64,000 nt of DNA from Eutypa lata (taxonomy: Eukaryota > Ascomycota > Sordariomycetes > Xylariales > Diatrypaceae), in NCBI GenBank assembly GCA_022661535.1, contig JAKULF010000005.1:1798001-1862000 (forward strand). The letters are read 5' to 3'. This document shows, piece by piece, positions 11,622 through 24,419 of this stretch (the first letter of the stretch is position 1; each line of letters starts with the position of its first letter). The translations under genes were made by a program, and so were the position numbers. The notes beneath the pieces were generated by a model that saw only the letters and a program-made list of their open reading frames with translations, was not told where the DNA came from and made no database searches.

Positions 11622-14600
11622 TTTTAATAATATTTCCTTAATTAATTTAAAAATAATTATTTTTTTTTATTAATTATATTTTTTTTTTTTTATTAAATTA
11701 AGAATTTTTTTATTTTTTTTCGATCGTTAAAGATATAAAGTTTACGATTAATTAATGTTATATTAGTTTTATTTTTTGCTTTTTATAATAAATAAATGTT
11801 AATAATTTTAATATTAATATTAATAAATTTAATAATTAAATTTTTATTTTTATTTTTATTTTTAAACGTTAATTTATTTTTAAATAAAATTTTATTTTTA
11901 AATAAATATAAAGTTTTTATACGAATATTATAATATTATTAAAAATTTTCGATTTTAAATTATTTTATTTTTTCGTTTAAAAAGTTTTTATTTTTTAAAT
12001 ATTAAATAATATCGAACTTTTATTACGTTAATTTTAACGATTTATTATTAAAAAATATTTTTATTATTTTTTATTTTTAAAAAAAAACTTTTATTTTATA
12101 AGATTTATTTCTTTATTTTTTAATTTTTTTAATTTTAAAAATTTAATTTTTTATTTTATTAAATAAATAAAGTTTAAACGTAATTTTCGTAATTTTTTAA
12201 AAATTTAAAGAAAAAAATATACGTTACGTATTATTTATATTTAAAACGATATTAAACGTGCGTTTTTTTTATTTTTTTTAAATGTTTTTTTATAATTTTA
12301 AAAAGTTTTTTATTCGTTTTTAATATTTTTTTAATTTTTAAATTATTTTTTTAACGTATTTTTTATTTTTAAGTTATTAATTTAAAAGTATTATTATTTT
12401 TATTTTTAATCGTTTTAAGATTTTTTTAATTTTTACGTTTTTTATTTTTAAAATTTAATAATTAATTTATTAAAAACGATTCGTTAACGAACGTTTTTTT
12501 TATTTTTTTTAATAAATTTTAAAATTTTTTTTAAATTTTATATTTTTATAAACGAAATTTTTTTGATTTTAATTTTAAAATTATATTTTTAACGTATCGT
12601 TTAATAAATTTATTTAAAAATTCGTTTTTATTTTATTAACGTTATTTATTTATATTTAAATTATTTAATGGTTTTTTTTTTAAAAAGTTTTTTTCGTTAA
12701 TAATTTTTAATTTTTAATTAAAAGATATTTCGTTATTATTTTAAAATTTTTATCGTTTTTTAATAAAGTTTAATAAAGTTACGTTTTTAATTTTATAATT
12801 TAATATTTTATTTTTATTATACGAGATATATAATAAGATTTAAAAAACGATTTTATTATTATTATTTAATTAATAATTTGTATTTTTTTAAAAAATAAAT
12901 AATAATATTAAAAATATTAATAATTTATTAACGAACGTTTTAATTTAAATTATTAATTAAGTTATAATAATTATAATAATTATAATTTATTAATAATTAT
13001 AAAGAAACGATAATAACGATAATAATATTAATAATAATATTTTATTTTTTTATTTTTTATTAAAATTAAATAACGTTAATTATTTTAATTTTAAATAAAA
13101 AGATTTAAAAGAATATAATATTATAATAATTAAAAAATATATTATATATATTAATATTTTTATTTTTATTTATCGTTTTAAATATTTCGAAATTATTTAA
13201 AATATTTAAGTTATTTATAAAGTTTAAAGTTTTTATTTTTAAAGTATAATTTTATATTAATATATAATTAAATTAATTTTTTTAAAACGAATAGTTTTAT
13301 TAAAAGAAAATGTAAATAAGATTAATTTAACGTTAAAATATAAATTTAAAAAAAAAAAATTTAAAGTTATAAAAAGTTTAAATTTTTTACGTTTTATTTT
13401 TTAAGATTTTTATTATAATAAAAAAATAAAAGTTTTTATTTAATAAGTTTTATTAAATGTTTAATTTTATAATTTTTTTATTTTTAATTAATTTTTTTAA
13501 ATTTTTAAAGTTTTTAATAACGAAATTTAAAATTAATTTATTAAGTTTAATTAAAAGATTATTATAATATTTTTTTTTAATAAAATAAATAATTAAAAAT
13601 TTATTTTTATTAATTAAATTAAAAAAAAATTTAATTTTTTATTTAATTAATTAATAATTTAATTAGTTTTTATATATTATAATAATTAATAAAATTTTTA
13701 TTTATATTAAAATTATATTTAATATTAATATAATATTTTTAATCGTTAATATTATAATTTATATTATTAAAATTTACGTTAATGTTTTTAATTTATTAAT
13801 TATTTTTTTTTATAATATTATATTTTAAATTAATATTTATTATTTAATTAAGTTTTTTAATATAACGTTTAAATATTTTAAAAAAATACTTAAGTTTAAT
13901 TATAAAATCGTTTTTAATATAATTATTTATAAAATAATTATTAATAAAATAATTATTTTTTTTTTTAAAATAATAATAATTTAAACTTTATTAATTTAAT
14001 AATCGTTTATTTTATTAATAAATATCGTAAAAACTTTAATAATAAAATTAATACGTTTATTTTAATAATTAAAAAAAAGTTATTTTATAAAGCGTTAATA
14101 ATAACGATTTTCGATTAAAGAATTTTATTAATTTAAATAAAAATAATTAAATAAATTTATAAAAAAAACGAAAAGTTAATTTCGATTTAAAACTTTATAT
14201 AAAAAAAGTAAATGATTTATTTATAATTATTAATGTTATTTATTTTAAAAGCGTTTAATAAATTAAAACGAAAATCGTTTATTATAATTACGATTTTTTT
14301 TTTTTTAATAATAATAAATTTTATTTTTATTTTTAAATTAATTATAAAGTTTAACTTTTTTTATCGTTTATTTTTTTAACGATTATATAAAAGTCGTTAT
14401 TAACGAAATTTTTAATTTTTAAATTTATAATTTTAAAAAAAAAACGTAAATTAATTAAAAAAATATTTATTTTTTCGTTTAATAATTTTTTTAAAAACTT
14501 AATTTATTATTTTAACGTTTTTTTAATTAAATTAACGTTATTTTAATACGTTAATTATTATATATTTATAAATATAATTTTAAACTTTATTTAATTTTAA

Positions 14601-17600
14601 TTAAAAAATTATTATTTAATAAAATTAAAGTTAAAGATTTTATTCGTTTAAAAATTATAAGATTTTTTATTAATAATTATTTAAATATAAATATAAAATT
14701 TAATTTTAAAATATAATTATATTTTAAATTTTATATTATTATATTTTTAAATATTTTATATTAAAAAAATATTTATAATAATATTAATTATTTTTAAACG
14801 TTAAAAAATAAAAATTAAATAAAATAATATTATTTTTTTTTAAAAATTAAATAATAAGTGATTTTTTTAATCGTTAAAAGTATTAATTTAAACGTTTACG
14901 TTTTTTAAAAATACGTTATTATAAATATATATTTTAAAAGTTAAAACGTTTAATATTATTTTATAATAATATTATTTTATTATAAAATTACTTTAATAAA
15001 TAATTTTTAAATTAATATATTTTTTAAAATAAATATTTTTAATTTAAAACGAATCGATATTATATTATTATTAAGATATACTTTTATTACGTTTTATAAT
15101 AATATTCGTATATTTATTATTTAAAAGATATATAAAAAAAAATATAATTTTTACGTTTTTATTATTATATTTATTATTTTCGTTTTTAAATAATTTTATA
15201 TATTTTTTATTAATTATAATATATAACTTTATAATAAATAAGATTTTTTTTTTAAATTTATATTTTAAAATAAATTTATAATTTATATTTATTTAATAAA
15301 TATAATTATATTTTACATTATAATATATAACGATTTTTAATGTTTTTTATACGTATTTATTTAAACGAATTTAAGTTTTTTATTATTATTTAATTTTAAA
15401 TTTTTTACATTTTAAATTATTAATAAAGATATTAAAAAATTAATTATTTAAAAAATTTTTTTAAAATATATATTAAAAGATTTTTTTTATAACGTCGTTT
15501 TTAAAAAAGCGAAATTTATTTTTAAAGTTATTTTTAAAAAAAATTAATTTATTTATAATATTAATATTATCGTTTTTTATAATTTTAATAATTTAAAAAT
15601 TTTAATTTAAATTTATTAAGTTTTTAATAAATTTAAAAATAATTTTAAAAATAAAGAATTTATTAATATTTTAAAAAATTAATAAATAAAAATTTAAATA
15701 ATATATAATTAAAAGAAATATATTTTAAAAAAATATCGTTTTTATTTATTAAGTTTTATTAAAAAAGTTATTATATAAAAATAATTTAATAAATTTAAAA
15801 TTAAAAGTTATATTTATAAAATATTTAAATTAATTTTTTTTTTTTTTTTTATTTTCGTTATTTAAAAAGTTATATTAAACGAAATTCGTAAAAGTTATTT
15901 TATTATTAATATTAAGATTTTAAATATTATAATTTTTAAAAACGTTTATTTTATAAAATTTTAAAAAAATATATTTATTAAATTAATTAATAAATAATTT
16001 ATTATAATATATAATACGTTAATTTTTTATTATTAATAAAAAATTTATTTAAATTTAATTTAAATATTTACGATTATAATTTATAAAAGTTAATATATTT
16101 TTAATTATTTAATTATAAATTATAAAAATTTTAATATATATATTTAAAAATAAATAAATTATATTTTTTAATTATATTTAAATATAAATAATTATTATAA
16201 TAATATTATCGTAAAATTTAAAATTTTAAATAAATATATTTAAAATTTTTATAACGTTTTTTTTATTTTTAAACGAAAAAATATTAATATTAATATTAAA
16301 AAAACGTTTATTAAATTTTTAAATATAATTATTTTAAGATATATAATTAACGAATTTAATTTATTTATAATTAAAAAAAGATTTAAAGCAATCGTTAATT
16401 TTAAATTTTCGAAATTATTTAAAAATTTAAAAATTTTTTTTAATATAATAAAATATATATAATATAATATTTTTATATATATTTTTATTTCGAAACTTTT
16501 AAAGTAATAAAAAATATTTTTATTAACGTAATTAAAAGTTTAAAAATTTAAAAATAAAAAAGTATTAAAAAGTAAATTTAAAATTTAACGTAAATATTAA
16601 GTTATTAAAATTAAAATGTTTATTTTTATACGTAATAAAAAGAAATTTTTTTAAGCGATTAAAAACGTTTTAATTAAATATATTATATTATATTATTTTA
16701 ACGTTAATAAGTATTTATTCATTAATTTTAATATATTTAAATATAATATTAATATTATAATATATTAAATTATAAATAAAGTTTTATTAAAAATTTAAAA
16801 TAAAAAAGAAAATTTATTAATTTTTTTTTTTAAAATTATTATTCGTTTTATAATTTTTATTTTTAAAATATTATTAAATATTAAAAAAAAATATTAATTT
16901 ATTAAAATAAAAATTATTAAATTTATATAATTTTTTTATAAAATTTAATATTAAATTAATATTTATAAAATTACGATATATTTTTTTATTAATTATAAAG
17001 TTATTATTAATTTTAAAAATTAAATTATAAATATTATTAATATAATAATTTTATTATTTAAAAATAAACGTTTTATTTAAATTATAAAGTATATTAATTA
17101 ATTTAATATTAAAGTTTATTATAAATTTAATCGTTTATATATTATTTTCGATATATTTTTTTAATTTTTAAAAAAAATATTAATAATATTATTAAATGTT
17201 TTTAAAAAATTTAATGTTTTATTTAAAAATTTTAAAAAAATATAATAATCGATTAATGTTAATTTTATCGTTTTAATTTTTTAAAAAGATTTTTTAATTA
17301 ATAATTTTAATTTTTACGTAATTATAATAATAAAAAAAGTTTACGATTTTTATTTTTCATTTTTAAATTCGAAATTTATTTTTAAATTAAATTATTCGAA
17401 ATTTAATATTATATTATTAATTTTATTAATTTAAATCTTTTTAAAATTTAAGTTAAAAATTTAAAAAAAATATTTTTAAAATTTAATTTAAAAGTTTATA
17501 TTAAATATTATTAAAAAAAATTTTTTTTTTAATAATAATAAAATTAATTTATCGTTTAAAATTTATAATAACTTTTTTTAAAAGAAATTTTTAAATAATA

Positions 17601-19032
17601 TTAATAAATACATATATTTTTACATTTTTAAAATTTATAATTTCGATATTTTTTAAATTTTTTACGAATTAAATTATATTAATATAAATTGTTTTTAATT
17701 ATTTTTAATATAATATTATATTTTTTATAAATAAATAAATTTTAAAAAATATTTTAATAATTATTTTAAATATTAAGTTTTTTATATTTAATAATATTTA
17801 AAATATAATAATCTTTAATTTATTATTAAATTTATTTATTTATATTATATAATTATAATAAATTTTATCGTTTTTATTTTTATATTTAAATATAAAAATA
17901 ATATTATTATAATTATTATTTATAAATTTATTAAAAAAGTTATATTTATTTTAAGTTTTTTAATTTAAATAATAAAGTAATAAGTAATAATATTATATAA
18001 ACGATTAATAAATAAAAATTAAAACATTTTTAAAGTTTTTATATTTAATAAAAATTTTAAATTTTTTTTTATATTTTAAATAATAATATAAAAATAATTT
18101 AAAACGAAGTTTTTTTATTTTATAATTTATTATTTTATTATAAATAAATAAAACAAGCGTATTAATTAATTTATTAAATTCGTTTTACGTTATTATTTTA
18201 ATATATTAATAAATATTATAAATTAAAAAAATAATTTTTTAAAGTTTTAATTTAAATTTAATAATATATTATTAATAATAACGAAAAAGTTTTTTAATAA
18301 ATTTATTATAAATTTTATTTTTAATTTTATTAATAGTTTAATTATTAATTAAAAATTTTCGTTTAATCGTTAATTGTTTTTTTTCGTATAAATTAAAGTT
18401 TATAATACGATTTATATTATTATTATATTTATTAAAATATATTATAATAAAAAGTATTTATTTAAATTTTTTAACGTTAAAAATAAAGTTTTATTACGTT
18501 TTTATAAAAATTATATTATTTTTAAAATAATTATTATTAAAAGAAAGTTAAGTTAATAATATATTAAACTTTTTTTTATTATTAAAAAAATCGATTAATT
18601 AATATATCGTTTAACGTTTTTAAATAATTAAAAGATTTATAACGTTATTTTTATTAATTATTTTAAATTAATATTTTTTAACGTTTTTAATAAATATTTA
18701 TCGTATATAAGTTTTATTTAAATATAAAATTATTTATAATAAATAATTAATTATAAAATAATTAAAATAAAGATTAATTTTAACGATAAATAATTTATAA
18801 AATATAAAGATTTAAAATTAAAATATTACGAATAATTATTTATAACGTAATTAAAAAATAAATTATAAAATTTAATTATTATTTTTTAAAAATAAACGTT
18901 AATTAATGAATAAATATTTCGAAAAAATATTTTATAAAAGAAAAGTTTTTTATTAAAAAGAAATTTTTTTTATAAAAAAAATTAATTAATTTTTAATATT
19001 AAAAACGTTATTTTTTTTTTTAAACGATAAAT

Positions 19033-19163
19033 TATTAAATGATATTTTATTTATAAATAAATATTATATATATTAAAGTATTTTATAATATAATAAAATA
19101 TAAATATATTTAAAAATTAATAATTATAATTATAATATATTAATAAATTTTTATTTTATAATA
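19033..19163. repeat. 3' long terminal repeat, 131 bp
   Basis: Begins TATTAAATGATATT and ends TTATAATA, where the 5' copy has TG and CA at the extreme ends, so its own termini have been lost to transitions. About 95 bases beyond it (19164 to about 19260) are also depleted in G and C, suggesting that mutation leaked into the flank on this side. Confidence 0.85.
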
Positions 19164-19168
19164 ATTAT

Positions 19169-20194
19169 ATATAATAACGTTTTATTTTTAATTATTAAAA
19201 AGCTTTTTTAACGTAAACTTTATTATAAAGCTTTGTTTATTTTCATGATTATATTAATTACCTAGTAGCTACTTAAGAACTAGGCACCGTAGATATTGTA
19301 TAAAGCTAAATCAATTCGAGATTTGAGGTTATAAGTTACCTATAATACAACATCGCGCTGTCGAATCATGAAGCCTCAATTGCACGTGCCTTCCCCCAAT
19401 CAATCTTAGTGTACAATACCATAACCCCGGTCTCAGCTATCTACCCCGCCAAAGACACGGCACTGATAGGTCATAGGCCGTAAGGTAGAGAGCATTTTGG
19501 CACTGTAACTTGATGCAACTACGGACAGTATCGGAGTACCGTGAGGTAGGTAGGTACATATGTATGTAATCAGGGTAATGCTAAGTTCGTAGGCTGAAGT
19601 TACCGACATCACATCACATCGCATTACCTTACCTTACCTTACCTTAGGTGCTACCAGAAGCTGCCTGCTTATCTACCACATTACCCTTAGCAGCCTTAAG
19701 TAACTAAGGTACCCCCGTAAGAGGTGGTGAATGCATGCATTGCGAAGCTAGGACTCAGCTGTTGTCCATTCCACTTAGGCGGATGACCAACGTTACCATC
19801 CTATTTATCACCTTTTCAGAGCAAACACGCAAACACCCCTCCTTCGTTCGTCGTTCCCCATACTAGCTGACATCTCCATGCCTTCGAGAAAACAAACCAA
19901 ACCAAACCATTGACTAACTAGTTAAACCTCGAGACAACAAACAGCTTCAGGACCCCGTAGTCTATTCTATCTCTCTCTGGATACCTTCCTACCTACCTAC
20001 ATAGTTATTTGCTATTGCCGCTACCCTCTTACCGTCCGTCACATCACACCTCAGACAGCCTTCTCCCGTCAGAAAAGGCGTATCATCCGAGCTACACAGG
20101 CCGTGTTTTCCTTTCATCCTCTCTTCTCTACCAACCAACCGACCGACCAGCCGACATCGTCAAGCACAGTCACGCAGAGTCAAGCAGAGCCAAG
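19169..20194. other. Intergenic and leader of the Yippee-type gene
   Basis: After the AT-rich spill-over ends near 19260, composition returns to normal. A pentanucleotide (ACCTT)n array lies at 19624-19646. From about 19800 the sequence is rich in C and T with CTAC and ACCT motifs, typical of a fungal promoter and leader. No gene seen. Confidence 0.6.
19624..19646. repeat. (ACCTT)n pentanucleotide array
   Basis: Four and a half tandem copies of the pentanucleotide in intergenic DNA. A related CCTTG-type array lies at about 20866-20893, downstream of the next gene. Confidence 0.85.
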
Positions 20195-20797
20195 ATGGGT
20201 CTTGCGTACAACACGTACCTCAGTAGCAACAAGATTTATGGGTGCAAGAACTGCAAGGCGCACCTGGCTAACCATGAGGACATCATAAGCCGAGTAAGTT
20301 TGCACACACACACACACATATATATATATATTCCATGTCTTCTTGCTCTTCTCCGTCATTCCATTCCCCGTCATCAATACCTAGCTCCCTTCTTACCTAC
20401 TATCGTCCGTACTATTTCCATCCTATCTACATCTATACCTACACACCACTTACCCCACCCTACCATTACCACCACCACCATCATGGGGATAATGTTCAGC
20501 AAAGGAGACGGATTTCTTCCTCTTTCTCTTCCACAGCTAACCACCACCGCGCGCGCCCTGCAGAACTTCCGCGGCCAGCACGGCAAGGCCTACCTCTTCA
20601 ACAGCGTGGTCAACATCGAGGCGGGCGAGCCGTCGGAGCGCAGCATGACGACGGGCCGCCATATCGTGCGCGACATCGCCTGCAAGCAGTGCAAGGAGAC
20701 CGTCGGCTGGAAATACGATAAGGCGTACGAGTCGAGCGAGAAGTACAAGGAGGGCAAGTTCATCCTCGAGGCCGAGCTGCTCTGTAATGTCAGTTAA
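20195..20797 (+). CDS. Yippee-like zinc-binding protein, 110 aa
   Basis: Exons 20195-20293 and 20564-20797. The protein is a small Yippee/Mis18-fold member: two CxxC pairs (C17/C20 and C73/C76) should bind one zinc, and the stretches CKAHLANH, GKAYLFNSVVN, CKQCKETVGWKYDKA and KYKEGKFILE follow the animal YPEL and yeast Moh1 pattern from end to end. Family members act as conserved adaptor or degron-recognition proteins (Moh1 is linked to the GID ubiquitin ligase); the specific role here is inference. The start is the ATG at 20195, because the open frame upstream of it reads through the leader. Intron 20294-20563 is long (270 nt) and contains a CA/TA microsatellite; its branch CTAAC (20537) and acceptor CTGCAG give the family sequence ISR-NFRGQHG. 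Use of the earlier acceptor at 20536 would insert nine residues absent from homologues. Confidence 0.94.
   Translation: MGLAYNTYLSSNKIYGCKNCKAHLANHEDIISRVSLHTHTHIYIYIPCLLALLRHSIPRHQYLAPFLPTIVRTISILSTSIPTHHLPHPTITTTTIMGIMFSKGDGFLPLSLPQLTTTARALQNFRGQHGKAYLFNSVVNIEAGEPSERSMTTGRHIVRDIACKQCKETVGWKYDKAYESSEKYKEGKFILEAELLCNVS
20302..20331. repeat. Compound (CA)n(TA)n microsatellite inside an intron
   Basis: CA repeats run directly into TA repeats near the donor side of the 270-nt intron of the Yippee-type gene. A second compound CA/TA tract occurs at 21944-21968. Confidence 0.9.
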
Positions 20798-22357
20798 ACG
20801 CAGCGCGTGCGCACGAACGAAAGAAGACAGCGGTACCACTCGTCCTAGCCCGGCTCAACCCGACTTGCCTTGCCTTGCCTTACCTTGCCTTGGTATGGCA
20901 TACGATACGATACGGCGCGATACGATACTCGATACAATCTTGGAAAAGATGATGTGCTAGGGCGACAGGACAGGATGGGATGACAATACTTTACGTGGCC
21001 GCCGAATTAGATACGTGCCGATGTGGGTAGGTGTGTGGACGGAATGACGATGGATCTTTTCTAAGTGAGGAAGAAGAAATGACACGAAACAGAAGGAACT
21101 TCGGGGCGTTTTTTTGTGTGTGCATTCTTGCTTGCTATCCCTTCCCTTTTTTCTTACGGCGTTTCTAAGTGAAGGCGATAGGTAGTATGGACTGGATAGG
21201 ATGGGACAGGATTCGGGTTTTCTAGGATTGGCTGCAGGGGATTGTTCTGGTTTAGGTCCTGGTTGTTTCTCACCACGCGGCGTCGTCGGTTGAAGAGAGC
21301 TCATGATTGCTTTTTATCTAAACTGCCTAGGTGCCTACCTACCTACCTACCTGTGTAGCTTAAGTAGGCTCTTCTTTGCGTTGCAACGAAACGAACAATG
21401 AAGAAATTGATTACAGATGAAATCACAGATGTGTTGAGGTTCTCTCTATTCTCACGGGCTGGTCTAAGTCACCTATATCTGTCTGATTCTGCTACTTCTC
21501 CTCAACGAGGAGAACGTCTCAGCTAGCTGGATGTTATAAATGCTGCTATCTTGACTTCTAACTTTGTATTGGGTGTATTCGATCCCTACCACTTATTCGA
21601 GGCTACGCTTTGGTGAATAGAGAGCGAACAACGAGCCTCGTCGACAATGGAATAAGTAATTTACCTACCCTTCCCCCTTAGGGATGTGAGTTAGAGATTT
21701 GCAACCCTTCCCAATCTGATAATAAAAGGCTTATCTATCGGGTGACGTAGCTGGTTTCCACTGTTCCCAGGTGTGCCCGAATATGTAATATAGTCCTGGG
21801 AATGCGACTAGGTTAACTACGTACATACATAAGTAGGATGTATGTATGTAACTAGGTGATCGTCACGCAAGGATGCATGTGATCGTCCCCTTCTCGGAAT
21901 GGAGGTGTTATATGTAGTTAGAAAGGTCCAATGAACAAAGGATACACACACACACATATATATATATCTATAAGAACCCATGACACAGTTTATCTAAAAG
22001 ATCCTGCACTTATACAGAGTTTGTACTACCTTGCTTTATTCGTGAGCAAAAAGGCTAAGCAGCCGTAAGGATACGCACGAGATATCTAATCAATCGACAC
22101 CGAACAGCCCAATACCTAAAATAATACGCCCTTAATCAAGCTCTGCATTGTATGAACCGTACCCGTACCCGAACACCCCAAAACTACATCAAACCACCTA
22201 TATATTTAGGCACCAAGTATATGCGCTGTATAACCAATGCTGAAGGTGTTTACGTAAACAGATGCGTCTACACTACGTACGTATGTATGTATATTATGTT
22301 TGCTTATACGAACCGACGAGCTATTGCTGACTGGCTAGCTAGCTGGCCCCCTTGACT
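20798..22357. other. Intergenic between convergent Yippee and transporter genes
   Basis: Non-coding sequence between the convergent 3' ends of the Yippee-type gene (+) and the transporter gene (-). It contains CCTTG and GATAC short arrays (about 20866-20935), an ACCT array near 21331-21351, and a CA/TA microsatellite (21944-21968). No gene seen. Confidence 0.6.
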
Positions 22358-23894
22358 TTAGTTATGCTCGATAGGCTCCTCAGGCAGCAGCTCCTCGACC
22401 TCCTCCTTCGGCCTGAGGAAGTCGAAGGGCGGCTGGACGATGCCGTTGAAGAGGAAGGTGAAGTAGACGAGCAGCGCGAAGCCGGCGACCTGCAGCCACT
22501 TGAACGACTCCCACCCGAGGCCCAGCGACACGATCCAGATGAACAGCGTCCGGCACGTGTCGATGGTCGACCGCGACGTCGCGCTGACGTTGCGCGTCAC
22601 CGAGAGGCCGAAGAAGTTGAAGCCCCTGTCGAAGAGACATGTTAGCGAACAGAATTGGATATAACGAGGTTCTTATAATGAGAAATTAAATGTTCGCAAA
22701 AGGAGAGAGGAGAAAGAAGGAAGGAAGGAAAGGAATTACGTACCCAATGCTGACCATAATGAGCAAGCTGGAAACCCAGATCTCGCTCGACGCCGTCATC
22801 TGGCGCCAGCCCTCGGCGATGTCGAACATGCCGTAGCGGCCCTCCTCCGTCATACCAACCGTGACGTGGAGGATCAGCATGATGACCAGGGTAACGGCGA
22901 GGCCGAAGAGGCCCTCCCAGCCGACGACCTCGAGGGGCTCGATGCTCGACCGCTCCAGCAGGTACTCCTCCAGCACGAACTGCGTGGCGGTGAAGATCTG
23001 CGCGCCGGCGATCAGCAGGACGCCAATGGCGGCGCGGAGGGCCTCGGCGCCGGGATCCCCCTCTGCCCCCTTCTCCCCGCCGTCTTCCGCAGCGTGGTCC
23101 GGCCAGATGGCGCCGGCGAGCCCGACGAGCGCCACGCCCGCCACGACGCCGACCAGCGAGGTCCACTGGAAGAGGTGCAGCTTGCGGCGCAGGAAGACGA
23201 CGCTGAACAGGCCGACGAACAGGACGAGCGCGCCCCGCGTCATCTGGTAGATCGACGCTGCCACCATGAGCAGCCCCGCGTTCATGAGCGTCGTGCCGCA
23301 GATGTCGCAGAGAGCGGGGAGCGAGAGGAGCAGGATCCGGTAGCCGCGGAGCACGCCGTCGGGGACCCCGGGCTGGTGGTGGTGGTGGTATTTCTTGTTG
23401 CTGTGGCCGACTAATGGGTGCTCCGAGTTTATGCTCGCGGCGTCATCGGCATCGGCTTCGGCATCGGCTTCGTTGTCGATCGTATTGATGGGCTCGTATC
23501 CGGCGGTCTGCTGTTGGCGGTTGGTGACGTAGCGCCGGTAGATGGCCATGAGGCCGACGACGAGCCAGCAGCCGACTTCGCCGATGAACATCTGTGCGGA
23601 TTGCAGCACCGGCTGCTCGAACTTCTTCCGTTTCTGGGGGTCGGGATCGTCGCAGTGGCGCACGCATTGGTTGTCCTATGGAAAGTGACGGAGGAGGACC
23701 ATACGTTAGCCCATTGATGATGTGATGATCCGGGAAGATGATGGGACCACCTTGATGGCAGTAGAGTAGAGTATAGTAGAGAGAGAGGGAAGAGGAGGTA
23801 GTTATCATACCTGGTATTTCGTGAGCAATGTATTGCATACTCCGGTGAGCAGCATCATCGCGACGAGCAAGGGGACGAGAGCCTTAGACGCCAT
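22358..23894 (-). CDS. SLC35F6-like drug/metabolite superfamily transporter, 427 aa
   Basis: Exons in transcript order 23894-23811, 23675-22744 and 22625-22358. This multi-pass membrane protein has the layout of the SLC35F6/EamA-related nucleotide-sugar and metabolite transporter group. A hydrophobic segment lies at residues about 5-24, followed by TKYQDNQCVRHCDDPDP, then a second membrane segment (residues about 55-72), an acidic and histidine-rich loop (residues about 85-125), and further helices including LMVAASIYQMTRGALVLFVG and ATSRSTIDTCRTLFIW, which look like the two family repeats. About ten helices are expected. SLC35F6 proteins are reported in lysosomal or mitochondrial membranes; location and substrate here are unknown. 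The start at 23894 was chosen because the residues upstream in the same frame are histidine-rich leader-like sequence. Introns use GTATGA and GTACGT donors with TATAG/GACAG-type acceptors and a GCTAAC branch. Confidence 0.88.
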
Positions 23895-24284
23895 CTTGAA
23901 TCGGGGGGAGGGGGTGTCACCGGCTTTCCAGAGCCGCGGTGGTGGTGCAAATGATAAATGATAATGATGGCGATTATGATGAAGAGCGGTCGTGACAAGC
24001 ACGATGACGTTGGAAGCTATGAGGTAGGTAGAGATAGATAAGGAGCAGCGCTATGCTAGCTTAGGGCCAGACGAAGGAACGCCGGTAGTAGTCCAAAGGA
24101 AACGAAACAAAGACAAGTAAAGAACCTCCTAAAACTACTTCTAATCAGCTCTTCGGAGGGTTTCGTCGTGCTATTGAATATTGTCGATCCGAGCCTCACC
24201 TCCTGAGTTCAACAACAAGTAACTAGTTGGAAAGGAGAGAAGTGTAAGGACCATCTATCTAACGTTAAGTTACCAGTTACCTAC

Positions 24285-24419
24285 CAAGCGGTGGACAATT
24301 TAATTGACCTGAACCACCCCATTTCGCACTATTCGCACTGTCCAAAACACCACCTAAATCGCTTTTTTTGGTGGTGCGGAGACTGTGCGAGCCGGGTCAA
24401 TTTTTTTGTCCACCGCTTG
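24285..24419. mobile_element. 135-bp MITE (foldback element) with target duplication
   Basis: The ends form inverted repeats of about 25 bp: the left end begins CAAGCGGTGGACA and the right end finishes TGTCCACCGCTTG, with the next 12 bases also nearly complementary (AATTGACC against GGTCAATT). The centre can fold too (CACCACC against GGTGGTG). The element is flanked on both sides by CCTAC (24280-24284 and 24420-24424), a 5-bp target-site duplication. It has no coding capacity, so it would have been mobilised by a transposase elsewhere. It sits about 390 bp upstream of the start codon of the SLC35F6-like gene. The transposase superfamily cannot be assigned from one copy. Confidence 0.8.

Larger units (their letters stand above)
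11491..19163. mobile_element. RIP-degraded LTR retrotransposon, about 7.7 kb
   Basis: The block is bounded by two 131-bp direct repeats (11491-11621 and 19033-19163), the 5' copy beginning TG and ending CA as LTRs do. It is flanked by GTTAT on the left (11486-11490) and ATTAT on the right (19164-19168), a plausible 5-bp target duplication with one G-to-A change. Sampled 60-base lines hold only about 4-7 G+C bases. The interior is saturated with stop codons, so no gag or pol motif can be read, and copia versus gypsy cannot be decided. The pattern is that of RIP, which mutates duplicated DNA in ascomycetes. Surviving lone G residues on the plus strand (mostly ApG) outnumber surviving lone C, which would fit a purine-rich plus coding strand, but this is weak. 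The element is dead. Confidence 0.85.

Noticed and set aside
11491..19163. Mitochondrial DNA insertion as the source of the AT-rich block
   Set aside because: Its G+C is far lower than typical fungal mitochondrial DNA, and it is bounded by LTRs with TG/CA ends and a target duplication.
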